The notes under the pieces are model-generated. The model worked only from the letters and a program-made list of their open reading frames with translations, searched no databases and had not been told where the DNA came from. Positions 9,057 through 19,355 of a stretch of DNA of 64,000 nucleotides are shown one piece after another. The DNA lies in contig JAFVAY010000003.1 of the NCBI GenBank assembly GCA_017480325.1, positions 24,337-88,336 on the forward strand. The letters run 5' to 3'. Within the stretch, counting starts at the first letter, position 1. Every line of letters starts with the position of its first letter. Position numbers and translations under genes: made by a program. This stretch comes from Clostridiales bacterium. GTDB taxonomy: Bacteria; Bacillota; Clostridia; Saccharofermentanales; Saccharofermentanaceae.

Positions 9057-12000
9057 ATCTGATCTTTTTCCTCCTTCCGGCTGATGGATAAACAAACCAC
9101 AAAGGCCCCATCAAAACACAGCCTCCGATGACCGAGAGCCCGATATTACGATAGAAAGGATCATAAGAGACTCCGGTCTGGGGTATGAAGGTGATCATCT
9201 GAGAAGTCTCGTTCCAATCCTGATGGGACTTGATCAGCATCCCGGTTCTGTTATCGTATACACTCTCGAACACCACAAGCTTCTCAGCCGTATAGTCACT
9301 TCCGTCAAAGTGTATCTCGATATCTATACTTCCCGTAGAGGTTTCAGGGACAAAGACTGTAGAAATATGAGCATCAGACTGACCTGTTGAACTGTTCATC
9401 AGATCAGTCTCCACCCTATACTCATTGCCTGCTGTCAATCCCCGGTAATATACTGTATCAATAACCAAAACAGATGATTCCGGAGCGACGGACTGTCTCC
9501 CGTCACTTCCGTGGGCCATTGAGCCTAAGCTACATAATTCAATAGTCTGATCATCATCTGTTATGTCAGCATGTATTGCCACTCTGACTCCCGGTGCAGA
9601 ATAGAGTTCCTCGAATACAACTAATTTATCAACCGATACAAGCTCCAAAGCATTGACTGTAAAGACAACATCTACAAATCCTGACTCTGACGAAGGTACA
9701 AAGCTTATCTGAGACTTTACTTCCTGCCCTTGCTGTATCAGTGCGCCGCTCTCGATGATATTACCTTCAGCGTCGGTTTTAACATACTGGACATTCCCGA
9801 CCATTGTATATTCGGTTCCGGGGATAAGATTCTCATAAAATACACGATCTGTTACTATTGCTTCCTCCACATCAGGAAGTGTGTTTCCTGCAGAAGTCGA
9901 TGCATCCGTATGAATATCCGGAATATAGACGCTTTGAGAATTATTCTCCCAAGAAAAATCCCAGTGCTTTGCTATCGGATACCATCCTATACCTCCGTTC
10001 GAGAGAATAGTTTCACACACCACCAGCCGGTCATAATGAAGATCAGCAAGAACAGTAGAATCAAATGTGAATGTCATTTCTATCCTTCCCGACTGTTCGG
10101 TCGGAGTAAAGAATACAGTAGACATCGCCGTCTGTTCTCCGATGATATCAGCCATTGAGCCTGAGTGAATATATCCGTTATCGTCTTCATACATCCAATA
10201 CAATGTGCCCTGAACCTGATACTCTCTTCCGTCTATCAGAAGGTTATCGTAAACGACCTCATCAACTATCCTCGCCCGCTGATCAATACTGAGGGTGGTC
10301 CTACCGGTATCACCGGGAACCGTATCGGGGCAATATGCGTTGGTATACACATCAGGAATGTATAAAGTTTGTGGCATATCCTCGATATCATGATGGAACA
10401 TAATATGCACATTACCTTCATAGCAATCCTCAAAGAACACCATGGTCTGTCCTCTGAACCTGTCGGTATTGATCACATATCTTACCTGAATAAAGCCCTC
10501 ATGTGACTCCGGTGTAAACTCGGTAAACGGATGTAATATCTCTCTTGAATCGGCTCCCTCTATTACACCTCCGTCAACAGCATTACCGGAATCATCATAC
10601 GTCAACAAATGCATCCGGCCTTCCATACGATAGGTTCTTCCGGGCTGCAAACCTTCATAGTAAACATTATCAATGATCGTGGCGTACCCGACAGAAGCAA
10701 CCTGAGACAACGTTTGTGAATCATAAACACCTGTTCTGATCTCACCTACTCTGACAGTCTGTCCCTCATCCCCGATATCTTCATGAGTTGCAATATAATC
10801 TTCGTCGTACCACTGAGGATAAAGAATCTCAGAGTAATCAGAATTTAATTCAAGATATTCGTAAGCAACCAGATCAACCGGAGCATTAAGAGTCTCTTCT
10901 TCCACCAAAGACATTAATCTTTGAGTATCAAGTGTAAAAACGACCTCTACTTCTCCATCAGGGCTGTCAGGATTAAATACTACGGATGCTGATATAGGCA
11001 TACCGTTTACATCAAGAAGCACCTCGCCGGTCTCTTTGATATGAATGATTCCAGTAATGACATATTCGACATCCGGGATAAGGTTTCTATATGTAACCGT
11101 ATCAACCAGTTCAACCTCATCACCTATATGAGCTGTATGACTCTGTGTAAGAGGATCGATAAGAGTAGTATGAATATACGGTCTCAGGTTATAGAAGGTC
11201 GTCTCATATACAATCGGAGCAAAGAAAGCGGTCGAAGTGTCCTGTTCTTCTATGATAATGTTTGTCTCATTTCTTGTAGGTGTCGGTACACCATTTGAAT
11301 CAACAAAGAAATAATTCCGTGGAGCCTGAGTCTCTACAACAATATAACTTCCTGATCTAAGCTCAGATGATATATAGCAGCCCTCATCCTGATTCCAATT
11401 AACACATGCATCCTCCAGCCTGCCATTAACAAACGTCTTTGCAGTTGTATCTACGCCTTCTGTATATGTCCCATTGCCGTCCACATCATCATAGATAGTA
11501 AACTGAGCCTCCGTAATGCTCTCACCGTTATCTCCGTCCAGCTTATAGATCAGAATGTGAGTATGATAAGGTGTATCGTTAACATCTACTGTGTAGGAAG
11601 CTTCATACCTTCTGCCTTCCAGAACAATAGGGAACACATTCCCATTGATGTAGTAGTTATAAGGAGACACCTCTTCAACGATCAGATAATTGATCGGATA
11701 ATTCTTAGCAGAAGCGCCCGTAATAGTTCCGTTATCACTCACGCACTCAGGGAAACTGTTTCTTATAACATCGGGAGTTAATGTATAAGAAAAATCAACT
11801 ATTCCGTTTCTGTCTGTATCAGAAAAGGCATCCAAGAGTCTGTCATCATTGTCTAACTCACCATTGCAGTTCACATCAACATATACCGAGAAAGTTGCAT
11901 TATAGTCTCCCTCATAATCACAGATTAATTCGCCGGTCCACTCATCAAGTTTATTTACCGTGATCTCAAGCTCGATATACGGTGTATCTACACAGGTTAT

Positions 12001-15000
12001 TGAAGCACTGTATCCGCCATCGGCCGTCACACTAACTGCAATAGGCTCGTTATTAAGATAATACCCATCCGGCGCATGTATTTCCCTTACGATAAATCCA
12101 GAAGGGAAAGCTGAAGGATCATAATAACCTAAGTCTGCGAAAAGACAGCTAAAATTAACTATACCGTCCCTATCTGTATCGGCTTCAGTGCCAATTGACT
12201 CACCGTCCGCACTGTCGATTATCCCGTTATTATTCCGATCTATGTAAAGCTCAAAGGCTGCATCTGTATCTCCTTCATAACCTGATAGGATCGTTCCGGT
12301 ACTCTCATCTATTTTCCAGACTTCAATACTAAATCTGTATTGACGATTTGAGCATTCAACTGTCAAAGGCGTCGTATGGTTAGTTTCCGTCACTTCTACC
12401 GTTCTGTAGAAAAACTCCGGTGTACCGTCACCATCAGCGTCCATCGAATCCCAGCCTTCAGGAGTTCTGTAGGAATTGATGTTACTTACATATTCCCTTA
12501 CTTCATAGGAACCATAGTTAAGATGCTGAACATAATCCGCATTAGTATTGCTGACAATATCGTTATGCCAACCTCGGGTAGTTGTACCTCCGGAATTAGC
12601 AACAGCGGCATTAATGCTATAGTTCCAAACGACGTTGTAGCAATTATGACCGTCAGTGGTTTGTCCTGACGGAGTATCAGGATCATAGATAATTCCTGTA
12701 GCATAAAGCGTGTCAGAGCCCCCTGTTCCGGATCCTCCTCTTAACTCAAAACGCTCAACATCCGATACTCCTGTGCCGGTCTCATCTATTTTGTTGATAT
12801 CAAGAAGGCCTGTTAACTCGACATTCGTAAATTTGTAGTAGTAATAATCTGTATAAATACTGCCTCCGGATGTGGCAGGCAATGCAGCCTCAAGAGCCAA
12901 AGTATTCCAATTACACGTATACGTAACCGCATTAGAAGAATCGATATAGAATACTCTTCCGAATACCATAGAACCGTTGGAATCTGAACACAAATGCCAA
13001 CCGTTATTGACCTCCGTCCTGATAAACTGATCATCCCCGGCCTTTGTCCTGAAAGTCCCCTCCTGATATATCTCATAAACAATATAATAACCGGAAGGAA
13101 GTCCGATCAGATTATAGGCTTCACCATTATCGTTATTTACAACCTGTTGTCCGTCATACCATTGCCAATATGCATAAGAGCGTCCATTCCAATGAACCTC
13201 CATATCAGAGTAGTGATTCCCTCCCCAGGACCAGCTGATCGGAGCCTGATAGCAATTACCATCCCTACTCTGCATTCTGTAAGATATGGAACCCCAGAAT
13301 ATAGAATTTGAAATATTTCCGAAGGAATTATTCCCGTCTCTCGGATTGGATATAGCTCTGCCACATCCCGGATACCAGTTCTGATTATTGGCGGCACTTA
13401 CGATATAGTCCAACGGCTGATAACATAAGTAATAGCTTGGATCTGATACAGTATCGAATATATCGGACCCTATCTCCCACCTCTTCATCAGCACCAATGA
13501 GCCCCATGGACCTCCCGGACTTGTGGCATCCACCATTCTTACAGTTCCCGGATTACAATTACCTTCAGCATCCACAACTACGGTAATATCATCTGCAAGC
13601 TCGTAGGGATTACCTGAATCAGGATCAATAGGTGCAGTAACCTCATGAAATACATAAGTACTGTTAGGATACAATCCACTGATGGTAACTTCGCTGCCGT
13701 TTGTCTCAAACTGTATTCCGCGATTGATGTACGAATATGATATGGAATTGGGGGCAACGGCGATCTCGTCAGTATGCTCTAGCCCATCTCCGGACAGACA
13801 GGTAAAACTGATGACTGCACCTGACAACGGCGACTGATCCTCCCCGATCTTACTGAACATTACACTTGAACTTACGGACACTTGTGAATTCAAGGTCTGT
13901 ACTATTCCTTCAAACACCTGGGAGCCACCGGTATAATAATTGATCTCCTTGGTGTAAGTGCCCACACCGTTAAAGACAATACTGATATTCCAGTTTTTCT
14001 TACCTGAGAACTGACCTGAGATAGAGCTTTGAATTCTGCTAATGATCTGATTTCTTACCGATGCGGCATCCTGATCCCAGGGCACGGTAAAAGAATGAAG
14101 GGATGTCACCGGTGATCCGCCCGTATCGGACACTGAATTAAAGTTTACTGCCCAGTCATTCTGATAAGTTCCTCCTGATACAGCGTATGTTACCGTTATC
14201 GTTGCGGGAGTCCAGGTAACTTCCGACACATCAGCTCTCTCACTTATCCTGATTGTTGCTGTAACACCTCCCTCAGCGCCCTGCGTAACTACGGCACTGT
14301 AATAAGCAGTACAACTCGGCATAGTCCTGGCAGAAGCCGAAGAACGCTCACCAAAGAAGGAAGCACAGATCATAGGAATTCCCGAATTCTTACCTATAGC
14401 CGTCATGAAGCTTCCGAATGCCCCGTCAAACCCGGACGCAGTTCCCACTCCCTGACCTCCGGAGGTATAGGTGCAGCGACCCGTATAGGTACCTGTTGCC
14501 AATGTCTGAGAGGTCTCAATTGTCGTTGTGGCATCAGACGGCGCATAGTAGACATCACATACGGAAAAATCTGCAGGGACCTCATCAACCGACTCGAATG
14601 AAACATTGCCTGAATCATCTATTACCGCAACTACTATTCCGGCACCACGCTGAGCCTGAAGCTCCTCTGTAAGCTCATCTGCCAGATTATAAGCCCAATC
14701 ATAGTTTTCTTCAGAAACAATCCCGTCATCCTCGAAGATCCGATCAAACACCTTGTTTGAATTACATAACTCTCCCGACGAATAAAGACCAGTAAACCTG
14801 GCTGTAGCCTCTGACGTCGAACCGGCAATCACATAATAATCTGCATTATAGTTAGATGTACTTATCTTCAGGCCTGATCCGTCAACCGCACCGACAGTAA
14901 TAACTCCGCTGACACATCCGGGAATAAAATAATCGGCACTGGTAGCATTATTCCCCGCAGCGCCGATCACAACGATTCCGGAATTCAAAGCCTCCTGAAT

Positions 15001-15972
15001 AATCGCCTTGATAACAGCATTTTTCCCTATATCAGGCGCGGTCATTGAGAAGTTAATAACCGATACGCCAAGATCCATCGCCAATCTGAAGCCTGCATAT
15101 ACATCCGCAGCTGAAGCAAATCCGGAATCGGATACTTTGATGGAAACTACTCTTGCATATGGATTCTCATCTCTGATGTACCCCAGCATAGCAGTACCGT
15201 GACCATTATGATCAGAAGTATCATCCCCGACAACTGTATAATTGACATCAGCATCTGCTCCGGTATCAATTAAAGCAATGTAACCGTTATAGCTGTCACC
15301 TGTTGTATCGATATCATTAAGATTGGAAATAGCATCGTTACCGTTATTAAGACCGCTCATATCAGCTATATCCGAACCATCATCTGTAGCAACGGATGCC
15401 ACTTCCGACAGATCAGTAATATAATCAACCTTATCGACATAATATGAATAAACATATCTTGCTTCCTGAACCGAACTACAGGCTATGATATAAACATCCT
15501 CGTAATTGGAAACGACATTCGTATTTCTTGTAAACACAGCAGGATCCGATGTCTTTATAAACAGCTCCTCAGTATTTACAAGGCACTCGTCAATATCGGA
15601 GAAGTAGTGGTCGTATACAACATACACCTGATCATCCGTTTCAGCGATCTCCTCAGTCTCCTCTGTCGGATCCGTATCTGCTGCCAATTCGATCTCAATC
15701 TCTTCATCGGAAGAGGACTCTGTTAATTCAGTCTGCGTCAGATCATCAGCAACCTCAATATATTCTGTAGTCTCCAAGGCTTCATCGACCGTAACTGATT
15801 CGACAATATCATCAGCAACTGTCACTTCACTTTCTTCCGTCACTTCAACTTCCGTTTCAGGCTCAGTCTCTATAGTGTCAGCCACCAAAGATACCGACAG
15901 ATAAAGCGCCTGCGTAAGCATAATCGTCGCAAGTGCAGCCGCACAAGCCATCGAATAAAACTTGTTTCTCAT
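9043..15972 (-). CDS. Giant cell-surface protein: subtilase domain, Cna-B/SpaA-like folds, five VaFE (T-Q ester) repeats, sorting signal
   Basis: A 2309-residue exported, sortase-anchored protein. In order: signal peptide (1-30); Thr/Glu-rich stretch (about 31-115); S8 subtilisin domain with LIDTGA (Asp, about 237), NGHGTAM (His, about 256), AAGNN oxyanion Asn and STSEATA (Ser, about 386); a large central region with one SpaA-like domain; three Cna-B-like domains (about 1215, 1340, 1475) with DxDxDG-like calcium loops; five VaFE/T-Q ester-bond repeats starting at about 1597, 1744, 1876, 2020 and 2147, with VAYE, VFFE, VVCE, VVFE, VVFE signatures; IPQTG at about 2263, a membrane helix and a basic tail. 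ATG at 15972 follows GGAGG; the ATG at 15993 precedes that site. Peptidase substrate unknown. Confidence 0.9.
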   Translation of the reverse strand: MRNKFYSMACAAALATIMLTQALYLSVSLVADTIETEPETEVEVTEESEVTVADDIVESVTVDEALETTEYIEVADDLTQTELTESSSDEEIEIELAADTDPTEETEEIAETDDQVYVVYDHYFSDIDECLVNTEELFIKTSDPAVFTRNTNVVSNYEDVYIIACSSVQEARYVYSYYVDKVDYITDLSEVASVATDDGSDIADMSGLNNGNDAISNLNDIDTTGDSYNGYIALIDTGADADVNYTVVGDDTSDHNGHGTAMLGYIRDENPYARVVSIKVSDSGFASAADVYAGFRLAMDLGVSVINFSMTAPDIGKNAVIKAIIQEALNSGIVVIGAAGNNATSADYFIPGCVSGVITVGAVDGSGLKISTSNYNADYYVIAGSTSEATARFTGLYSSGELCNSNKVFDRIFEDDGIVSEENYDWAYNLADELTEELQAQRGAGIVVAVIDDSGNVSFESVDEVPADFSVCDVYYAPSDATTTIETSQTLATGTYTGRCTYTSGGQGVGTASGFDGAFGSFMTAIGKNSGIPMICASFFGERSSASARTMPSCTAYYSAVVTQGAEGGVTATIRISERADVSEVTWTPATITVTYAVSGGTYQNDWAVNFNSVSDTGGSPVTSLHSFTVPWDQDAASVRNQIISRIQSSISGQFSGKKNWNISIVFNGVGTYTKEINYYTGGSQVFEGIVQTLNSQVSVSSSVMFSKIGEDQSPLSGAVISFTCLSGDGLEHTDEIAVAPNSISYSYINRGIQFETNGSEVTISGLYPNSTYVFHEVTAPIDPDSGNPYELADDITVVVDAEGNCNPGTVRMVDATSPGGPWGSLVLMKRWEIGSDIFDTVSDPSYYLCYQPLDYIVSAANNQNWYPGCGRAISNPRDGNNSFGNISNSIFWGSISYRMQSRDGNCYQAPISWSWGGNHYSDMEVHWNGRSYAYWQWYDGQQVVNNDNGEAYNLIGLPSGYYIVYEIYQEGTFRTKAGDDQFIRTEVNNGWHLCSDSNGSMVFGRVFYIDSSNAVTYTCNWNTLALEAALPATSGGSIYTDYYYYKFTNVELTGLLDINKIDETGTGVSDVERFELRGGSGTGGSDTLYATGIIYDPDTPSGQTTDGHNCYNVVWNYSINAAVANSGGTTTRGWHNDIVSNTNADYVQHLNYGSYEVREYVSNINSYRTPEGWDSMDADGDGTPEFFYRTVEVTETNHTTPLTVECSNRQYRFSIEVWKIDESTGTILSGYEGDTDAAFELYIDRNNNGIIDSADGESIGTEADTDRDGIVNFSCLFADLGYYDPSAFPSGFIVREIHAPDGYYLNNEPIAVSVTADGGYSASITCVDTPYIELEITVNKLDEWTGELICDYEGDYNATFSVYVDVNCNGELDNDDRLLDAFSDTDRNGIVDFSYTLTPDVIRNSFPECVSDNGTITGASAKNYPINYLIVEEVSPYNYYINGNVFPIVLEGRRYEASYTVDVNDTPYHTHILIYKLDGDNGESITEAQFTIYDDVDGNGTYTEGVDTTAKTFVNGRLEDACVNWNQDEGCYISSELRSGSYIVVETQAPRNYFFVDSNGVPTPTRNETNIIIEEQDTSTAFFAPIVYETTFYNLRPYIHTTLIDPLTQSHTAHIGDEVELVDTVTYRNLIPDVEYVITGIIHIKETGEVLLDVNGMPISASVVFNPDSPDGEVEVVFTLDTQRLMSLVEEETLNAPVDLVAYEYLELNSDYSEILYPQWYDEDYIATHEDIGDEGQTVRVGEIRTGVYDSQTLSQVASVGYATIIDNVYYEGLQPGRTYRMEGRMHLLTYDDSGNAVDGGVIEGADSREILHPFTEFTPESHEGFIQVRYVINTDRFRGQTMVFFEDCYEGNVHIMFHHDIEDMPQTLYIPDVYTNAYCPDTVPGDTGRTTLSIDQRARIVDEVVYDNLLIDGREYQVQGTLYWMYEDDNGYIHSGSMADIIGEQTAMSTVFFTPTEQSGRIEMTFTFDSTVLADLHYDRLVVCETILSNGGIGWYPIAKHWDFSWENNSQSVYIPDIHTDASTSAGNTLPDVEEAIVTDRVFYENLIPGTEYTMVGNVQYVKTDAEGNIIESGALIQQGQEVKSQISFVPSSESGFVDVVFTVNALELVSVDKLVVFEELYSAPGVRVAIHADITDDDQTIELCSLGSMAHGSDGRQSVAPESSVLVIDTVYYRGLTAGNEYRVETDLMNSSTGQSDAHISTVFVPETSTGSIDIEIHFDGSDYTAEKLVVFESVYDNRTGMLIKSHQDWNETSQMITFIPQTGVSYDPFYRNIGLSVIGGCVLMGPLWFVYPSAGRRKKIRYEKN

Positions 15973-16008
15973 ATATCTACCTCCATTTTCCATGCAATAA
16001 AAAAGGGC

Positions 16009-16974
16009 TCACACCCTCATCTCATCAAAATCCAGAACACTGAGCTCACCAGACTCGGCGCTGTAGTAGTAGAGCGTATCCGACAGGATGTTATAGTCAT
16101 CTCCCTTATACGCAGCATTAGATCCTCTCAGGATTTCATATAATGATATCGGCGACATACACGACACGGTCAAAGGCACCAACAGCGCTTCATTGATCGA
16201 GGTGGGAACAATGTAATAATCCGACTCGCATTTCCTCGCCACCTCTTCGAGAAGCTCTTTGTATATAAGTCCGGTAGTCGCCCTGTAATCATGCTTATTA
16301 GACAGAACATACATGCGATTATCTTTCCCAAGCTCATTAAGACACTTACGTATCTCCGACTCGGAATTACCCCATCGTCTCATCGTATTACGTACGATCT
16401 GATCAAAGCTTTTTACCTTCGGCTCAAGTATCCTTTTGGTATTCTTCAGTGCATACTGATAAAGATCTTCCTCACTAAGCTTTGCCGACTCCATGATATT
16501 ATTATCGATCACGGTGCTATAGATCCCCATCTCATCGATATTGACGACCCACCTGTAGATTATGACCATATTGAGAAACTCCCTGTGTGGCAGGTCGTGC
16601 TTATATACATTAAGCATCTTAGGATTAATCAGTTCTGCAACTACACCCTTTCTGATCTTCTTAACATCCATGATCTCCGACAGGTTATAGCACTTTGATA
16701 TCGCTGTTCTCATAGAGTCTGCGATATAGTAAAGCTCGCGGTTAATATCTCCGTGCTCCAAGTACGAGCTATAGACCTCTTGAAAATAAAACGTCGGCTT
16801 CATCACAGGAAATTTCTTAGTAAATTCCCCCTTACTGCAGAAGGTAAAACCGTCGAGATCTCTGCCATGCTTCTTTACAGGAAACTCGATAAACTCGAAT
16901 TCACTGTACTCCTTCCCCATTACCTCGGGGAACCTGATGCCAAAGGCTTCTTTAAATTCTTCATACGAAAGCAT
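16009..16974 (-). CDS. DUF5688 family protein
   Basis: Soluble protein (321 residues) matching DUF5688, a family of unknown function common in Lachnospiraceae-type Clostridia. The recognisable part is the C-terminal third, with DYYIVPTSINEALLVPL. No signal peptide or membrane segment is seen. I place the start at the ATG at 16974, six to eight bases after GGAGGAG; the ATG at 16989 overlaps that site. The stop lies in a weak hairpin, AGGG then CCCTTTTTT, 36 bases before the surface-protein gene. A true terminator lies just upstream of the gene, so it depends on readthrough or its own promoter. Confidence 0.75.
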   Translation of the reverse strand: MLSYEEFKEAFGIRFPEVMGKEYSEFEFIEFPVKKHGRDLDGFTFCSKGEFTKKFPVMKPTFYFQEVYSSYLEHGDINRELYYIADSMRTAISKCYNLSEIMDVKKIRKGVVAELINPKMLNVYKHDLPHREFLNMVIIYRWVVNIDEMGIYSTVIDNNIMESAKLSEEDLYQYALKNTKRILEPKVKSFDQIVRNTMRRWGNSESEIRKCLNELGKDNRMYVLSNKHDYRATTGLIYKELLEEVARKCESDYYIVPTSINEALLVPLTVSCMSPISLYEILRGSNAAYKGDDYNILSDTLYYYSAESGELSVLDFDEMRV

Positions 16975-17003
16975 ATCTTTCTCCTCCATGTTTTCCCGCA
17001 ATA

Positions 17004-17033
17004 TAAAAGCACCGCAGTTCGACCTGCGGTGCT
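17004..17033 (-). terminator. Intrinsic terminator after thiN
   Basis: Perfect 10-bp arms AGCACCGCAG and CTGCGGTGCT (17008-17017, 17024-17033) are followed on the minus strand by TTTTAT. It ends the long ispG-to-thiN run, and lies about 30 bases before the DUF5688 start. Confidence 0.85.
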
Positions 17034-17126
17034 CATCTCATGCTTATATGAGTATATGCTAATCCCCCTAAGCTGGAATTGCAACCCCATTTTTGTCCCA
17101 ATTTATAGTTAGATTAATGGGACACT

Positions 17127-17777
17127 TTAAAACTCACGAACTATCAGAACGCCCATATTACCGGCATTTGCGCTTATCGAGAATGATTCAGCGCCTTGTG
17201 TCACCCTGTTACTCACGGTTAGGGATGAGCCCGGGATAAGGTCCTTATTATCAAGCTTATAGTACAATCCCTCCGTGCTTACTCCTTTGACCTCGGTAAA
17301 CGGTATCATAGATATAACAAGCTCCTCACTATTCTGAAGACCGGAGATACTTATGCTGTCCTTCCCGCACATCGGAATAAAGTCGCTTACACCGTCAGTA
17401 AGAGTGATATCACGTCCCTCCCCGTGAAGCCTTAAAGCGACCATCATATTGGACAATACGTGGTCCGGACGACCTGACAAGGAACATATCATGACGATCT
17501 CGTACTCCTCCGGGATCTGGCGAAGACAAAGCTCTGAATCCGTCATATCCTTCTCAACCGGATACGTATCGAATTCAACACCCTTTTCCCTCAGAAACTC
17601 AAGAGTCTCACTGTCTATGGAATCAAGATCACCTACGACCCTGGACGGGATTATACCGCATTCCACTGCTACTGAAGCACCGCTGTCGGCTGCGATCACA
17701 AGGTCGCAGTCAGCCGCGATTATACCGACACTCTGAGGATCGATCCCCGGACCGCCGGCAAACACACAGGCTCTCAT
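17127..17777 (-). CDS. thiN: Thiamine pyrophosphokinase
   Basis: Transfers pyrophosphate from ATP to thiamine, making TPP. Characteristic motifs are CDLVIAADSGA, VGDLDSID, YPVEKDMTDSE and SGRPDHVLSNM. Length (216) is normal. The start codon overlaps the rpe stop by one base, so translation is coupled. It is the last gene of the rsgA-rpe-thiN set found together in many Firmicutes. About 90 bases further on the transcript meets a strong terminator. Confidence 0.94.
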   Translation of the reverse strand: MRACVFAGGPGIDPQSVGIIAADCDLVIAADSGASVAVECGIIPSRVVGDLDSIDSETLEFLREKGVEFDTYPVEKDMTDSELCLRQIPEEYEIVMICSLSGRPDHVLSNMMVALRLHGEGRDITLTDGVSDFIPMCGKDSISISGLQNSEELVISMIPFTEVKGVSTEGLYYKLDNKDLIPGSSLTVSNRVTQGAESFSISANAGNMGVLIVREF

Positions 17778-18448
17778 CAGAGGCTCACACCTATAAGAGA
17801 ATACAGTTCCTTGGCCGCTAGCCCAGGATCCTCTTTACCGAACACCGCACTTCCGGCTACAAGAAGCTTGGCTCCGGCCTCCGCCGCCTCTGCTACGGTA
17901 CTGACGTTGATCCCTCCGTCAACAGACAAAATGGCATCCGATCCGTTCTCATCGAGCCTCTTACGATAATCGGCTATTCTCGCGGTCGATTCCGGAATAT
18001 AGGATTGTCCGCCGAAGCCGGGACGAACCGACATAACCAGAATAAGATCCGCCGCTCCCTTCTCGAGGAAGGGATAGATAGCTTCGGCCGGAGTATCGGG
18101 ATGTATCGCTACTCCAGCCTTCTTCCCGAGTCCCCTAATCTTCTCTATAAGCTCGAAGGGCTTATCCGAGCACTCCACATGAAAAGTAATATAATCAGAA
18201 CCCGCTGCCGCGAAGGGCTCCACGAATTCCCCCGGATTTGTGATCATGAGATGGGTATCAAGAATAAGATCGCTGTGCTTACGTATTGACTTGATTACAG
18301 GCACTCCGATAGTTAGGTTAGGCACATAATGACCGTCCATAACATCTAGGTGCAAAAAGCTACAGTAGGGTGTGATACTCTCCACGTCTCTCATAACATA
18401 ACCGAAGTCGGCAGACAGAAGTGATGGCGACAGTTCGTACTCTCTCAT
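17777..18448 (-). CDS. rpe: Ribulose-phosphate 3-epimerase
   Basis: TIM-barrel epimerase converting ribulose-5-phosphate to xylulose-5-phosphate in the pentose phosphate pathway. Shows LSPSLLSADFG, HLDVMDGHYVPNLTIG with metal-binding His/Asp, VMSVRPGFGGQ and LSVDGGI near the phosphate site. Length (223) is standard. The start overlaps the rsgA stop by four bases (ATGA), and the stop overlaps the thiN start. Confidence 0.96.
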   Translation of the reverse strand: MREYELSPSLLSADFGYVMRDVESITPYCSFLHLDVMDGHYVPNLTIGVPVIKSIRKHSDLILDTHLMITNPGEFVEPFAAAGSDYITFHVECSDKPFELIEKIRGLGKKAGVAIHPDTPAEAIYPFLEKGAADLILVMSVRPGFGGQSYIPESTARIADYRKRLDENGSDAILSVDGGINVSTVAEAAEAGAKLLVAGSAVFGKEDPGLAAKELYSLIGVSL

Positions 18449-19347
18449 TTGTATCCTCCCGCAGAATTAGGTCTTCTGCTGTATAAATATTCGTAGAATT
18501 CACGGTAACGGTCATATCTTCCCTCGTCGATCTTATCTCCCACAAGGTCTCTTACATGGCACTGCTTCTCAGCAACATGCCTGCAGTCCGCGAATTTACA
18601 CTCCGAAGACGCCTTTATTATCTCCGGGTAGCCTCCCGCTACATCAGTATATAATACACCAACCTCGAACAGATCAAGAGACGTAAACCCGGGAGTATCC
18701 GTAATAAACCCTCCCTCATACTCGAAAAGCTGCGCATGCCTGGTAGTATGTTTTCCCCTCTTAAGCCTGTCTGAGATATCTCCCACTTTAACAGTCGATT
18801 CTCCCAAAAGATTATTACAGAAGGTGCTTTTACCTACTCCCGACGGTCCCGCAAGCCCCGTAAGGCCTTCCTTAAGAAGTGCGGTGATCTCTGAAGGAAT
18901 CGGCTCTCCCTTACTTATGGGATAACATTTAAGTCCGGCATCACGATAGATCGATACGTACTTATCGCATATATTCTGATCCTTATCTCTCTTGGAGAAC
19001 AATACGACCGGATTAATCTTAAGCTTACCGCATATGATAAGCATCTTATCAAGAAGCTTCAGATCGGGAACCGGATCCGTACAGGAGAATATAAGAAACA
19101 GATTATCAATATTGGCAAGAGGCGGTCTTACAAGGGAGTTACGTCTGGGAAGTATCTTCTCCAGAACATACGGTATATCGGGGTCTCCGGACTCACCCGT
19201 GAGCACAATATCGCCCACCAGAGGCGTGAGCTTACTTAATCTGATATTTCCTCTGATCTGACAAAGTCTTATACTGCCGTCATTGCATCTGACGGTGAAC
19301 ACACCGCCGACTCCCTTAGTAATTACTCCCTTTACCTGTTCTGACAT
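18445..19347 (-). CDS. rsgA: Ribosome small-subunit GTPase RsgA
   Basis: Circularly permuted GTPase that checks late 30S assembly. An OB-fold (about residues 1-70) precedes the permuted G domain, with the G1 loop GPSGVGKSTF and TPGFTSLDLF, then a zinc module with CKFADCRHVAEKQC (Cys-Cys-His-Cys). Length (300) fits. The prkC stop lies nine bases upstream, and the end overlaps rpe. The order prkC-rsgA-rpe-thiN is conserved in Firmicutes. Confidence 0.96.
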   Translation of the reverse strand: MSEQVKGVITKGVGGVFTVRCNDGSIRLCQIRGNIRLSKLTPLVGDIVLTGESGDPDIPYVLEKILPRRNSLVRPPLANIDNLFLIFSCTDPVPDLKLLDKMLIICGKLKINPVVLFSKRDKDQNICDKYVSIYRDAGLKCYPISKGEPIPSEITALLKEGLTGLAGPSGVGKSTFCNNLLGESTVKVGDISDRLKRGKHTTRHAQLFEYEGGFITDTPGFTSLDLFEVGVLYTDVAGGYPEIIKASSECKFADCRHVAEKQCHVRDLVGDKIDEGRYDRYREFYEYLYSRRPNSAGGYK

Positions 19348-19355
19348 GTAAGGGA

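Noticed and set aside
11781..12704. Several short frames inside the giant surface-protein gene
   Set aside because: All overlap the continuous 2309-residue frame and show no protein family or start signal.
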